From positions 1-64,000 of the forward strand of contig NZ_JAMBPR010000049.1 in assembly GCF_024206475.1 (NCBI RefSeq): a DNA stretch of 64,000 bases, written 5' to 3'. The translations under genes and the position numbers were made by a program. The DNA is from Paraburkholderia sp. CNPSo 3274. Its GTDB lineage: Bacteria; Pseudomonadota; Gammaproteobacteria; Burkholderiales; Burkholderiaceae. The notes under the pieces are model-generated. The model was not told the origin of the DNA. It was given only the letters and a program-made list of their open reading frames with translations, and did not search any database. This document shows positions 53,061 to 62,012 of the stretch, in pieces (position 1 is the first letter of the stretch; the number at the start of each line of letters is the position of its first letter).

Positions 53061-53302
53061 GTTCATCTCCGATTCCGTTGAGGGGACGGCATCTAGCCGT
53101 TCACCTCCTCAACGTTACGGATGACCACGATGTTGACTGAAGAGTTGTGAGTTCTGAAACCGATTATTTCGCGTGAGACGGGATGTCCGGGTTGGTGCGT
53201 GGACCGGTCAGGTGTTTCAAATTACACGTCTCGTTACAAACAAACACATCGGTAATTTGCGCTCCAAATATATTGCCTTCACTAACGACAAGTGAGGAAC
53301 GT

Positions 53303-53404
53303 ATGAAACGAATTTTTGCGCTGGTGCTGATGGCTGTTTGTCTCGGAACCGCGTTGAGCGGCTGCATCGTCGTACCTGCAGGTGGTTACTACCACCGCTA
53401 TTAA
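53303..53404 (+). CDS. Very small lipoprotein
   Basis: A 33-residue lipoprotein: N-terminal MKRIF, a hydrophobic stretch (ALVLMAVCLGTA), lipobox LSGC with lipidated Cys21, and only 13 mature residues (CIVVPAGGYYHRY). GAGGAACGT precedes the ATG. Tiny lipoproteins of this sort with a Tyr-rich end are seen in Burkholderiales. Its role is unknown. It is divergent from the hydrophilic periplasmic protein gene. Confidence 0.65.
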   Translation: MKRIFALVLMAVCLGTALSGCIVVPAGGYYHRY

Positions 53405-53905
53405 CTTGCCCATCTTTCTGCAAGGTGCGTGAAGCAGGAGGAGGTCGCTCCTCGCCCCGCTCACCCTGGGGAAAAAGTAACGAGACGGGATGCGTGGCGA
53501 GAGAGGAGCCCGTTCGGTCTCCTCCTCCGCGCGCTAGACGTGGTACTGCCTTTGCCACGCCAGCTTCGCTTCTTTTGTCAGTGCTTCAATCTTGAGCGCC
53601 GCGCCCGAGCCACGCGCGCAACGCGGCGTGACCCTGCGCTTCGTGATCGCGAATCCCTCTTCCTGGGTGTATTTCGATTCGTTGCGCGCGCAACCTGACG
53701 GCGGTTTCGCCCCTGCGGATCACAGCGCATGTCCCGACGTCGACGACTGGAAGTACGGCATGCGCAAGCTCCCGCGCTATCCGGCAACGCGGCAAACACG
53801 GCGCAGAGCGCAGGCGGCGCGGACGATTGAAACGGGCGGCCGTCGTATCATAGCGGCTCGATTCCCGCCGGAGGCGCACATTCGCCCGGCCGCCCAACGA
53901 CCGCC
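53405..53905. other. Intergenic stretch without a supportable gene
   Basis: About 500 bases between the small lipoprotein and a LysR gene. Several overlapping open frames exist on both strands, the longest plus-strand one at 53592-53909 (105 codons), but none has a ribosome site or family likeness. It may contain the LysR promoter. I see no repeats or hairpins of note. Confidence 0.5.
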
Positions 53906-54784
53906 ATGAGACGCCTTCCCCCGCTCAACGCCCTGCAGATTTTCGAAACGGTCGCCCGCTACGGCAGCTTTACGCGCGCGGCCGAGCACCTTTGCCTCAC
54001 CCAAGGCGCAGTCAGCCGGCAAATCCTCGCGCTCGAGCAATACTACGGCCTGCCGCTCTTTCGCCGCTCGTCCAAAGGCCTCACGCTCACCGCCGAAGGC
54101 GAGCAACTGCTGCCCGCCGTGCGCGACGGGTTCGGGCGCATCGAGGAAGCCTCGCAACGTCTGACGCGCCAGCGCACCGAGCTTGCGCTCAAGGTCCCGA
54201 CCTGCGTGATGCGCTGGATGCTGCCGCGCATCATGCGCTTCCAGAACGAGCACCCCGACCTGCAGATCCAGATCACGACCACGTGGGGGCACGAAGTCGA
54301 CTTCCAGGCGGAGCCCTTCGACGCGGCGATCATCTACGGCTCGTCGCCCGGCGCCGACGTGCATGCGGTGCCGCTCTTCGACGAATACCTCACGCCCGTC
54401 TGCACGCCCGAGTTGCTCTCGCGCCGTCCGCTCGTCAAGCCCGACGACCTCGCGCATCAGACCCTGCTGCACCCCACGCGCGACCACGCCGACTGGCGCC
54501 TGTGGCTCGCGCGCGCGGGCGCGAAAAAGGTCGATGCCAATCTCGGCCCCACATTCGAATCGCTCGATCTCGCGGCCACGGCAGCCATGCAGGGCTTTGG
54601 CGTCGCCATTACCGACCGCACGCTCGTACGCGAGGACGTCGAGACACGGCGCCTCGTCATGCCCTTCGACCTCGCCGTGCCCACGGGCTCGCGCTACTAT
54701 TTCGTGTACCCCGAGTGCGTGGCCCAGCAGAAGAAGGTGCAGTTGTTCAGCGAGTGGATCGGCGAGGACCGCTCAACGCCGTAG
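53906..54784 (+). CDS. LysR-family transcriptional regulator (GcvA-like)
   Basis: The 292-residue regulator begins MRRLPPLNALQIFETVARYGSFTRAAEHLCLTQGAVSRQILALEQYYGLPLF, the GcvA-type N-terminus and HTH. The effector domain has PTCVMRWMLPRIMRFQNEHPDLQIQI. It lies upstream of, and in the same direction as, an aminotransferase gene and an amino-acid-binding protein gene, so it may control amino-acid metabolism. There is a 158-base gap before the aminotransferase. Confidence 0.88.
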   Translation: MRRLPPLNALQIFETVARYGSFTRAAEHLCLTQGAVSRQILALEQYYGLPLFRRSSKGLTLTAEGEQLLPAVRDGFGRIEEASQRLTRQRTELALKVPTCVMRWMLPRIMRFQNEHPDLQIQITTTWGHEVDFQAEPFDAAIIYGSSPGADVHAVPLFDEYLTPVCTPELLSRRPLVKPDDLAHQTLLHPTRDHADWRLWLARAGAKKVDANLGPTFESLDLAATAAMQGFGVAITDRTLVREDVETRRLVMPFDLAVPTGSRYYFVYPECVAQQKKVQLFSEWIGEDRSTP

Positions 54785-54942
54785 CGCGCCATGAGGGCAG
54801 CGCATGGCGGGCATGAGAAATAATCGATTGCACGCGGGCCGCTCTTTCGGCGTAATGGGCCGCTTCCTGCAAGGCCCGATCTTCCGGCAGCCTCGCATTT
54901 GTTACACCATGCGGCCGCGGGCCGCCCGAAGGGAGACCGAAC

Positions 54943-56097
54943 ATGCAGAGCGCCGCGCAGGCCCGCTCGAAGCTGCCCGATGTAGGCACGACGATTTTCA
55001 CGGTGATCGGCCAGCTTGCCGCCGAGCATGAGGCGCTGAACCTCTCGCAAGGCGCGCCGAATTTCGACCCGAGCGCGAAACTCGTGGATGACGTGGCCGC
55101 CGCCATGCGCGCGGGCCACAACCAGTACGCGCCCATGGCGGGTCTCTTCGACTTGCGCGAAGCACTCGCCGCGAAGGTCGAGACGCTCCATGGCGCGCAC
55201 TACGACCCCTCGACCGAAGTGACCGTGCTCGCGAGCGCGAGCGAAGGCCTGTACTCGACGATCAGCGCGCTCGTGCATCCCGGCGACGAAGTGATCTATT
55301 TCGAGCCCTCGTTCGACAGCTATGCGCCCATCGTGCGCCTGCAGGGTGCGAAGCCCGTGGCGATCAAGCTCGCGCAGCCGCATTTTCGCGTGGACTGGGA
55401 CGCGGTGAGCGCGGCCATCACGCCGCGCACGCGCATGATCATCGTGAACACGCCGCACAATCCCACGGCCACGATATTCGGCGAGGACGACATCGCGCGG
55501 CTTGCGGCGCTCACGCGCGGCACCGACATCGTGATTCTCTCCGACGAGGTGTACGAGCACGTGGTGTTCGACGGCGCGGCGCACCGGAGCATGGCGCGCT
55601 ATCGCGAGCTTGCCGAGCGCAGCGTGATCGTTTCGTCGTTCGGCAAGTCGTATCACGTCACGGGCTGGCGCGTGGGCTATTGCCTCGCACCCGCCGCGCT
55701 GATGGACGAGATCCGCAAGGTCCACCAGTTCGTGGTCTTTTCCGCCGACACGCCCATGCAGTATGCGTTCGCGCAGGCGCTGGCCGAGCCGCAAAGCTAT
55801 CTGGGCCTGGCGGCCTTCTACCAGCGCAAGCGCGACCTGCTCGCGCGCGCGCTGGAAGCCTCGCGATTCGAACTGCTGCCAAGCGAAGGCAGCTTTTTCA
55901 TGCTCGCGCGCTTCCGGTCTTTCTCCGACGAGCACGACAGCGACTTCGTTCTGCGGCTCATTCGCGACGCCCGCGTGGCGACGATTCCGCTCTCGGCGTT
56001 CTACACCGACGGCACCGACGAAGGCATCATCCGCCTGAGCTTCGCCAAGGATGACGAAACATTGCTCGAAGGCGCGCGCCGCCTTTGCGCGATTTAA
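54943..56097 (+). CDS. Methionine-type aminotransferase (YbdL-like, class I/II)
   Basis: The 384-residue fold-type I PLP aminotransferase has NLSQGAPNFDPSAKLVD at about 33-49, GHNQYAPMAGLFDLREALA, NTPHNPTATIF (about 166-176), LSDEVYEHVVFDG, and the PLP lysine in SSFGKSYHVTGWRVGYC (about residue 235). The closest known plan is E. coli YbdL (methionine/aromatic aminotransferase), also described as kynurenine-oxoglutarate transaminase-like. The ATG at 54943 follows AGGGAGACCGAAC. An ABC amino-acid receptor gene follows 47 bases later in the same direction. Confidence 0.88.
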   Translation: MQSAAQARSKLPDVGTTIFTVIGQLAAEHEALNLSQGAPNFDPSAKLVDDVAAAMRAGHNQYAPMAGLFDLREALAAKVETLHGAHYDPSTEVTVLASASEGLYSTISALVHPGDEVIYFEPSFDSYAPIVRLQGAKPVAIKLAQPHFRVDWDAVSAAITPRTRMIIVNTPHNPTATIFGEDDIARLAALTRGTDIVILSDEVYEHVVFDGAAHRSMARYRELAERSVIVSSFGKSYHVTGWRVGYCLAPAALMDEIRKVHQFVVFSADTPMQYAFAQALAEPQSYLGLAAFYQRKRDLLARALEASRFELLPSEGSFFMLARFRSFSDEHDSDFVLRLIRDARVATIPLSAFYTDGTDEGIIRLSFAKDDETLLEGARRLCAI

Positions 56098-56144
56098 AGC
56101 ACTGCATTCGAACCACAACGAAACTGATCGGCAAGGAGATCTCC

Positions 56145-56933
56145 ATGAAGCGACTCAACGCGCTCCTCGCGCTGGCATACGTGTACGGCGTACTCGGCCC
56201 GGCATCGGCTTTCGCCGATGCGAACCTGTTGCGCTTCGGCGTCGAGGCGCAGTATCCGCCGTTCGAAACCAAAGCTTCGGACGGCACGCTGCAAGGCTTC
56301 GATATCGACATCGGCAATGCCGTGTGCGCGAAGGCGAACATGACCTGCAAATGGGTTGAAACGTCGTTCGACGGCCTGATTCCGGCGCTCCAGGGCCGCA
56401 AGTTCGACGCCATCAACTCGGCGATGAACGCCACCGAAAAGCGCCGTGAGGCCATCGACTTCACCACCGTGATCTATCGTGTACCGAGCCGCCTGATCGC
56501 GCGCGGTGACAGCGGGCTCGTGGCGACCGCCGCGTCCCTCAAGGGCAAACGTGTAGGCGTACTGCAATCGTCGATTCAGGAAACCTATGCAAAGGTGCAC
56601 TGGGAACCGGCCGGCGTGAGCGTGGTGCCCTACCAGGACCAGAACCAGATTTACGCGGACCTCGGCGCGGGGCGTCTGGATGCGACGCTCGTGCTCGCGC
56701 CCGCGGGCCAGAAGGGCTTTCTTTCGCAGCCCGACGGCAAAGGTTTCGCGTTCGTGGGCGAAGCCGTGCGCGACGACAAGATTTTGGGCAGCGGCGTGGC
56801 GTTCGGCATCCGCAAGGGCGATACGGCCTTGCGCGAGCGCCTGAACGCGGCCATCGCGAAGATCGAGTCGGACGGCACGGTCACTTCGCTCGCACACAAA
56901 TACTTCGGCGACATCGACGTTTCGCCGAAGTAA
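56145..56933 (+). CDS. ABC transporter substrate-binding protein, polar amino acid type
   Basis: The 262-residue periplasmic receptor has a signal peptide (1-24, ending SAFA-DA) and the SBP family 3 pattern LLRFGVEAQYPPFETKASDGTLQGFDIDIGNAVC (about 27-60), then FDGLIPALQGRKFDAINSAMNAT and KGKRVGVLQSSIQETY. It binds a polar amino acid such as arginine, lysine or histidine. No permease or ATPase genes are next to it, so it would need partners elsewhere or serve as an orphan receptor. AAGGAG precedes ATG 56145. Confidence 0.9.
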   Translation: MKRLNALLALAYVYGVLGPASAFADANLLRFGVEAQYPPFETKASDGTLQGFDIDIGNAVCAKANMTCKWVETSFDGLIPALQGRKFDAINSAMNATEKRREAIDFTTVIYRVPSRLIARGDSGLVATAASLKGKRVGVLQSSIQETYAKVHWEPAGVSVVPYQDQNQIYADLGAGRLDATLVLAPAGQKGFLSQPDGKGFAFVGEAVRDDKILGSGVAFGIRKGDTALRERLNAAIAKIESDGTVTSLAHKYFGDIDVSPK

Positions 56934-56972
56934 TACGCCGCACTCAGGGGCGGCGGCATGGCGTGAGCGAAC

Positions 56973-57209
56973 TCAGCGCCGCCTCTCTCGCGAATTGCGG
57001 TTCACGTGGGCGTCGTTTTTCGTGCGCTCCTGGTACGCATCGCCGCCCCGGCGGTCCGTGTCCTCCTGCCCGCTTTCCACGTCGCTATGGCCCTGGCGGC
57101 CCACCGAGCGCGGCTCGTGCGGGTGACGCCGCGCGAGCGGCTCGCTGCTTTCGTGCTGCGGACGCTTGACGTTCGTGCCGTCGTCGTCCGGGGTCTCGGG
57201 ATGCTTCAT
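56973..57209 (-). CDS. Small highly hydrophilic protein
   Basis: The 78-residue protein consists almost wholly of charged and polar residues (His, Arg, Asp, Glu, Gln, Asn) with no hydrophobic core, so it is likely disordered. AAGGAGGGAACC directly before the ATG is a near-perfect ribosome site and makes a real gene likely. No family is recognised. Comparable small hydrophilic proteins are linked to stress protection, but that is a guess. Confidence 0.65.
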   Translation of the reverse strand: MKHPETPDDDGTNVKRPQHESSEPLARRHPHEPRSVGRQGHSDVESGQEDTDRRGGDAYQERTKNDAHVNRNSRERRR

Positions 57210-57357
57210 GGTTCCCTCCTTGTTAACGCAATGCGCACACGCGCATTCGCCTGCCGCTTGCCAGTCAGCGCATCGGGCGTGCCCAGGCCGCTTGACATCG
57301 ACGTTGACGATTCGGAATTCGAAACCCCGGAAGGCTTTCCTGGAACAACGCGAATGC

Positions 57358-58680
57358 CTAACCTGCGGCTGCCGCCGAGCGCTCCACCCGCGAGCGCGAC
57401 GAAGCGTGCAGCCCGAGGTTCGCCACCAGCGCGACCAGCGCCGAGCCGATCACGTACCACGCAGGCGCGGCCGGCGACCCGCTCATGCGCACGAACGCCG
57501 CGCAGAGCAACGGCGCAAACCCGCTGAACACGACCACCGAAACGTTGTAAGCGAGCGCGATGCCGCTAAAACGCACCTGCACCGGAAAGAGATCGGCGAG
57601 GACCGCGGCCCACGTGCCGCTTGCGAGCGAGAACACCAGCGCGGCGAGCACGAACAGCACGACCACGTTCACGCTGTGCGCCGCGAGCGCCGTGTAGAAC
57701 GGCCAGGCGAGCGCGGCGAGCAGTACGCACGACACTCGCAGCAGGTATCGGCGCGGCACGAAGTCGCCAGCCCAGGCCGCCGCGAGCACCCCCATCGAAC
57801 TCACGAGCAGATACGCATTCTGCGCAAGCGCGGCCTCGCGCGGCGCGTATTTCAACGTCTCGATCAGATACGCGGGCATGTGGCCGTAGAGCACGCCATT
57901 GAAGCCCGCCATCACCGCAACCGAAAGCGCGCCGGCCGCCACTGCGCCGCGATGGTGGCGCAGCGTTTCGCGAAACGGCCGCTTCACCACGGCGCCCTGC
58001 ATCTGCCTGAATTCGGGCGACTCGTCGAGATTGCGGCGCAGGAGATACGAAACGATCCCGCACAGGCCGCCCACGAGGAACGCAATGCGCCAGCCGTAGC
58101 TCGCGGCGTCGGCGGGCGTGAGCGCGGACTGCACGACGAGATTGACGATCGTCGCGAGCATCACGCCCGTGTTGATCGCGCAGACGATCACGCCGGCCGC
58201 GAGGCCCGCGCGGCGCGGCGCCGCTTCCACCGCGTAGGTGATCGCGCCGGGCATTTCGCCGCCCACGCAAAAGCCTTGCAGCACGCGCAGGCCGATCAGC
58301 GCGACGGGCGCGGCAATGCCCCAACGCGCGTAATTGGGCAACAGGCCGATGCAGATCGTCGCGAGCGTCACGACGACGATCGAGCCCACGAACACAGGCC
58401 GCCGCCCGATGCGGTCACCAAGGCTGCTGAGCACGATGCCGCCGAGCGGCCGGATGATATAGCCGATGGCGAGTACGGAAAACGTGAGCAGCATGCTCAC
58501 GAGCGGGTCGCTCGCCGGAAAGAATTGCGCGGCGATCGAATGCGCGAAGAAGCCGTAGATCACAAAGTCATAGAACTCCAGCGAGCCGCCCAGACTCGCA
58601 ATGAGGATCATCTTCCATTGGGCGCGGGTCAGGCCAGGCGCTGTGGCGCGCGATGCTGGCAGCGAGGGTGTCGTCTCCAT
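57358..58680 (-). CDS. MHS-family MFS transporter
   Basis: The 440-residue, 12-helix symporter has ASLGGSLEFYDFVIYGFFA (helix 1), SSLGDRIGRRPVFVGS (helix 2-3 loop) and LQGFCVGGEMPGAITYAVE (helix 4). It probably brings in the aromatic acid degraded by the neighbouring hydroxylase, FAH-family hydrolase and dioxygenase-like gene. It lies 126 bases downstream of the hydroxylase gene in the same direction. A Ser/Arg-rich tail ends the protein. Confidence 0.9.
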   Translation of the reverse strand: METTPSLPASRATAPGLTRAQWKMILIASLGGSLEFYDFVIYGFFAHSIAAQFFPASDPLVSMLLTFSVLAIGYIIRPLGGIVLSSLGDRIGRRPVFVGSIVVVTLATICIGLLPNYARWGIAAPVALIGLRVLQGFCVGGEMPGAITYAVEAAPRRAGLAAGVIVCAINTGVMLATIVNLVVQSALTPADAASYGWRIAFLVGGLCGIVSYLLRRNLDESPEFRQMQGAVVKRPFRETLRHHRGAVAAGALSVAVMAGFNGVLYGHMPAYLIETLKYAPREAALAQNAYLLVSSMGVLAAAWAGDFVPRRYLLRVSCVLLAALAWPFYTALAAHSVNVVVLFVLAALVFSLASGTWAAVLADLFPVQVRFSGIALAYNVSVVVFSGFAPLLCAAFVRMSGSPAAPAWYVIGSALVALVANLGLHASSRSRVERSAAAAG

Positions 58681-58806
58681 TTGCTCTCCTGATTGATGTA
58701 ATTGGCGGCGCTTGGGTTTCTGCTAGCGGATCTTCGTCCTGCGCCTGGGCTTCAAAAGCATCGGCCCGGGCGGCCGCGTTTCATCGCGGACCACCCGGGC
58801 GTCGGG

Positions 58807-60348
58807 TCAAGCGGCCTCGCGCCGCTGCGGTGCACACGCAACGCCTGCGCGTGCGAGCAGCGCTTCCAGTTCGCTCGCATCGTGCGCCAAGCCGCCGACG
58901 TAGCGGTCGGGCCGCAGCAGCACGGCGCGCGCGCCGGTCTCCGCGAGCCAGGCGCGAAGCGGCTGGCGTGTCGCAGGCACGATCGCCACGCGCTCGCGTT
59001 GTGCAGCGTTCGTCAGCGCGTCTTGCGCGCGTTGCGCGAGCGCTTCGTCGACGATCAACGCGAAGCGATAGCCAACGGCGTCATCGAGGCGCGAACCGTC
59101 TTCGAACACGGGTTGCGGCCCGATCTCGCCGCCGGCCGCACCTGCGTGCCAGCCCGGGCCCAAACGCGGCTGGGGCGTGCGAAACTCGCGAATCGCCGCC
59201 GTCATCTCGCGGTCGCGCGCGGCAACGGCGCCGCTGTCGGTGGCCTGGATCACGCCGCCTAGCTGCACCGCCGTTTCGATGAACGTGCGCACGTGCGGCT
59301 CGCGCTCGCTCTCGTAGGTGTCGAGCAGCGTGTCGGGCAGCGCGCCATCGATCACGTCGGCGAGCTTCCATGCGAGGTTCGAGGCGTCGCGTATGCCCGC
59401 GGCCATGCCCTGCCCCATGAACGGCGGCGTCTGGTGCGCGGCGTCGCCCGCGATCAACAGCCTGCCGCGCCGCCAGCCCTGCGCGATCACCGAATGGAAC
59501 GTGTAGATCGCCGAGCGTTCGAGTTGCGCGTGCTCGGGCGTGATCCATCGTGTGAGCCGCTCCCAGATCCATTCCGGCGTGCCGATGCGGCGCTCGTCGT
59601 CGCCCGGCATCACCATGATTTCCCAGCGGCGGCGGTTGTGCGGCCCACGCGTGTACGTAATCGGCCGCGCGGGGTCGCAGTACTGGATCGAGTAGTCGCC
59701 GAGATCGGCGCGCTCGCCTTCCAGCAGCACGTCCACCACGACCCAGCGCTCGTGCGACTTCAGATCGGCCAGCTCGGTGCCGATGAAGCGGCGTACGGTC
59801 GAACGCGCGCCGTCGCAACCCACCACGTAGCGCGCCGTGGTGTGGGCAAGGCGCCCTTGCGCCGTGTCCTCGAAGCGGATCTGCACGTGGTCGTCGCGTT
59901 CGTCGAGCGCGAACACCTCATGACGCAAATGCACGTCGGCGCCGCCGCGCGCGAATAGTTGCGCACGCAACGCTTGTTCGAGATCCGGCTGATGAAACTT
60001 GTAGCTTGCGCACCAGCCTTGCGGGCCAATGCCGCCGGGCCGGCTCCAGTCGATCATCAGCTCGCCGCGCGCATTCACGAACTTCATGCCGGGTCCGACG
60101 AAGAGATTGGGCAGCAGCGTCTGCGCGATCCCGGCGGCCTGGAACACGCGCATGCATTCGCCGTCGAAGTGCACGGCGCGCGGCAACTGGAACACATCCT
60201 TGTCGCGCTCGAACACCACGACTTTCAGGCCGCGCAGCGTGAGCAGATTGGCGAGCGTAGCGCCCGTCGGCCCGAAGCCGACGATCGCGACGTCATAGTC
60301 GGGCGTCGGATTTGATTTGCATACCGAATTTTTTACGACATCCTTCAT
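58807..60348 (-). CDS. FAD-dependent aromatic hydroxylase, MhpA-like
   Basis: The 513-residue class A flavoprotein monooxygenase has the FAD GxGxxG form VGFGPTGATLANLL (about 25-38), the DG motif GCDGARSTVRRFIG (about 178-191), the GD motif AGDAAHQTPPFMGQGMAAGIRDASNLAWKL (about 301-330), and the thioredoxin-like C-terminal part of MhpA relatives. It would add a hydroxyl to a phenolic ring using NAD(P)H and oxygen, as in 3-(3-hydroxyphenyl)propionate hydroxylase. ATG 60348 has AGGTGA upstream; 60366 is an alternative. It sits with ring-cleavage-type and hydrolase genes. Confidence 0.87.
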   Translation of the reverse strand: MKDVVKNSVCKSNPTPDYDVAIVGFGPTGATLANLLTLRGLKVVVFERDKDVFQLPRAVHFDGECMRVFQAAGIAQTLLPNLFVGPGMKFVNARGELMIDWSRPGGIGPQGWCASYKFHQPDLEQALRAQLFARGGADVHLRHEVFALDERDDHVQIRFEDTAQGRLAHTTARYVVGCDGARSTVRRFIGTELADLKSHERWVVVDVLLEGERADLGDYSIQYCDPARPITYTRGPHNRRRWEIMVMPGDDERRIGTPEWIWERLTRWITPEHAQLERSAIYTFHSVIAQGWRRGRLLIAGDAAHQTPPFMGQGMAAGIRDASNLAWKLADVIDGALPDTLLDTYESEREPHVRTFIETAVQLGGVIQATDSGAVAARDREMTAAIREFRTPQPRLGPGWHAGAAGGEIGPQPVFEDGSRLDDAVGYRFALIVDEALAQRAQDALTNAAQRERVAIVPATRQPLRAWLAETGARAVLLRPDRYVGGLAHDASELEALLARAGVACAPQRREAA

Positions 60349-60421
60349 CCCATTCACCTGATCCATGGCTAACTGCGTGGATGACTGCGCCGCTCGCGTC
60401 GTGCGGGCGGCGTCCTGTGCC

Positions 60422-61273
60422 TTACGCTTCGTCCGCGACGGGGTTCCTGAGCGTGCCGATGCGATCCACCTCGACTTCCACCACGTCGCCATGCTTCATG
60501 AAAAGCGGCGGATTGCGCTTCGCGCCCACGCCGCCAGGCGTGCCGGTCACGATCACGTCGCCGGGGAAAAGCGGCGTGAAGGTGGAGAGATATGCGATCT
60601 GCTTCGCAATGCCGTGAATCAGCATCTCCGTGGTCGCGCGCTGCACTTCCTGGCCGTTCAGACGCGTGACGAGCGTCATCAGCGCATTCGGCTCGATCTC
60701 GTCGCTCGTGACCATCCACGGGCCGAACGCGCCCGTGCGGTAGAAGTTCTTGCCCGGTCCCCATTGGCCCGTGTGGCGCTGCCAGTCGCGCACCGAGCCG
60801 TCGTTGTAGCAGCTGTAGCCCGCGATATGACGCCATGCGTCGGCCTCGGCGATGCGCCGCCCGCCCTCGCCGATGATCACGGCAATCTCGCCTTCATAGT
60901 CGAACTGCGTGGACTCGCGCGGACGCAGCACGGGCTCGCCCGCGCCCACCTGCGAAGCCGGCAGTCGCATGAAGATCACAGGCTGCTCGGTGGTCTCGCG
61001 GTTGGTCTCCTTCACGTGCTCCGCGTAGTTCAGGCCCACGCAGAAAATTTGCTGCGGATTCGCAATGACGGGCTCGAGCGTGACTTCGGCGAGCGGATAG
61101 TCGCCCTTGCCTTCGCTCGCCGCGCGTTCCGCTTCGGCGAACGCGCCGGCTGCGATCAGCGACTTGAGGTCGGCATAGCGGCCGCCAAGGCGCTTCTTGA
61201 GGTCGAAAACCGCGCCGTCGCGCACAACGCCGAACGACGAACCTTCATGGGTGGAAAAGCTGGCGAGTTTCAT
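60422..61273 (-). CDS. Fumarylacetoacetate hydrolase (FAH) family protein
   Basis: The 283-residue protein has FAH core motifs QIFCVGLNYAEHVKET (about 75-90), FDYEGEIAVIIG (about 125-136, metal Glu pair), GYSCYNDGSVRDWQ and FPGDVIVTGTPGGVGAKRNPP (about 240-260). It should cleave or hydrate an acylpyruvate or dienoate from ring cleavage, using Mg/Mn. GGAG precedes the ATG at 61273. It is first in the minus-strand run with the hydroxylase and MHS importer, and divergent from the VOC gene. Confidence 0.9.
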   Translation of the reverse strand: MKLASFSTHEGSSFGVVRDGAVFDLKKRLGGRYADLKSLIAAGAFAEAERAASEGKGDYPLAEVTLEPVIANPQQIFCVGLNYAEHVKETNRETTEQPVIFMRLPASQVGAGEPVLRPRESTQFDYEGEIAVIIGEGGRRIAEADAWRHIAGYSCYNDGSVRDWQRHTGQWGPGKNFYRTGAFGPWMVTSDEIEPNALMTLVTRLNGQEVQRATTEMLIHGIAKQIAYLSTFTPLFPGDVIVTGTPGGVGAKRNPPLFMKHGDVVEVEVDRIGTLRNPVADEA

Positions 61274-61339
61274 GATGCTCCAATGATAAAGAGTGAGTTT
61301 TCTCTGGAATCGGTGCGCGCATTTATTGATGCGTTTATC

Positions 61340-61354
61340 GTATTTTGAGAATAC
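61340..61354. promoter_or_regulatory. Inverted repeat in the FAH/VOC divergent region
   Basis: GTATT (61340-61344) and AATAC (61350-61354) flank TTGAG in an AT-rich 145-base gap between divergent catabolic genes. Its size and position suit an IclR-type operator; the IclR gene of this cluster is the candidate binder. This is inference. Confidence 0.5.
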
Positions 61355-61418
61355 ACTACGAAAAACGCGACACACAACTTGATTTTTATCAGGGTTTATC
61401 ACTACGACTGGAGACAGC

Positions 61419-61997
61419 ATGACTCTGCCGAACACCGAACAGACCACGAAGCGAACCGGCCTCACGCTCAGCCACATGGGCTTTTTCGTGAGCGATATGG
61501 CGAAGGTCGAAGACTTCTATACGCGGGTGCTCGAATTCACGGTGACGGACCGCGGCTCGCTGCCCTCGCCGCGCGGCACGGTCAGCCTTGTCTTTCTCAG
61601 CCGCGATCCCCGTGTGCATCACCAGATCGTGCTGGCGAGCGGCAGGCCCGAGCAGTTGCCGTTCAATCCGATCAACCAGATTTCACTGGAGGCGGACAGC
61701 CTCGCCACGCTCAAGCACTTTCACCGGCGCTTCGTGCAGGAAGGGATGGAGGAGATCGTTCCGGTCACGCACGGCAATGCGATCTCGTTTTACGCGCGCG
61801 ACCCGGAGGGCAACCGGCTGGAGGTTTTCATCGACACGCCGTGGTACGTGGATCAGCCCATGCGCGTGAGCGTGGACTTCACGCTGCCCGACGACGCGTT
61901 GCTGGCCGAGGTCGAGCGGCATGCGAGCACGTTGCCGGGCTTCCGGCCGCGTGCGATGTGGGAAAGGGAGATGGCGGCCCGTATGGGCGTAGCGTGA
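61419..61997 (+). CDS. VOC-superfamily ring-cleavage dioxygenase-like protein
   Basis: The 192-residue vicinal-oxygen-chelate protein has metal-ligand positions in LSHMGFFVSD (His19), a His in RVHHQIVLASG (about 67-77) and Glu in GNRLEVFID (about 128-136). This is the two-His-one-Glu pattern of type I extradiol dioxygenases and glyoxalases. It could open the dihydroxylated ring made by the hydroxylase. GGAG precedes the ATG. It is divergent from the FAH gene, and the IclR gene follows convergently. Confidence 0.85.
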   Translation: MTLPNTEQTTKRTGLTLSHMGFFVSDMAKVEDFYTRVLEFTVTDRGSLPSPRGTVSLVFLSRDPRVHHQIVLASGRPEQLPFNPINQISLEADSLATLKHFHRRFVQEGMEEIVPVTHGNAISFYARDPEGNRLEVFIDTPWYVDQPMRVSVDFTLPDDALLAEVERHASTLPGFRPRAMWEREMAARMGVA

Positions 61998-62012
61998 CGC
62001 CGCCGCGGCGCT

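Noticed and set aside
53592-53909. Possible small gene before the GcvA-like LysR
   Set aside because: No ribosome site, no family likeness, and it overlaps the LysR start; chance open frames are frequent at this GC content.
56945-56990. Hairpin after the amino-acid-binding protein gene as a terminator
   Set aside because: The arms are short and GC-rich with a long loop and no T-run, and they run into the next gene.
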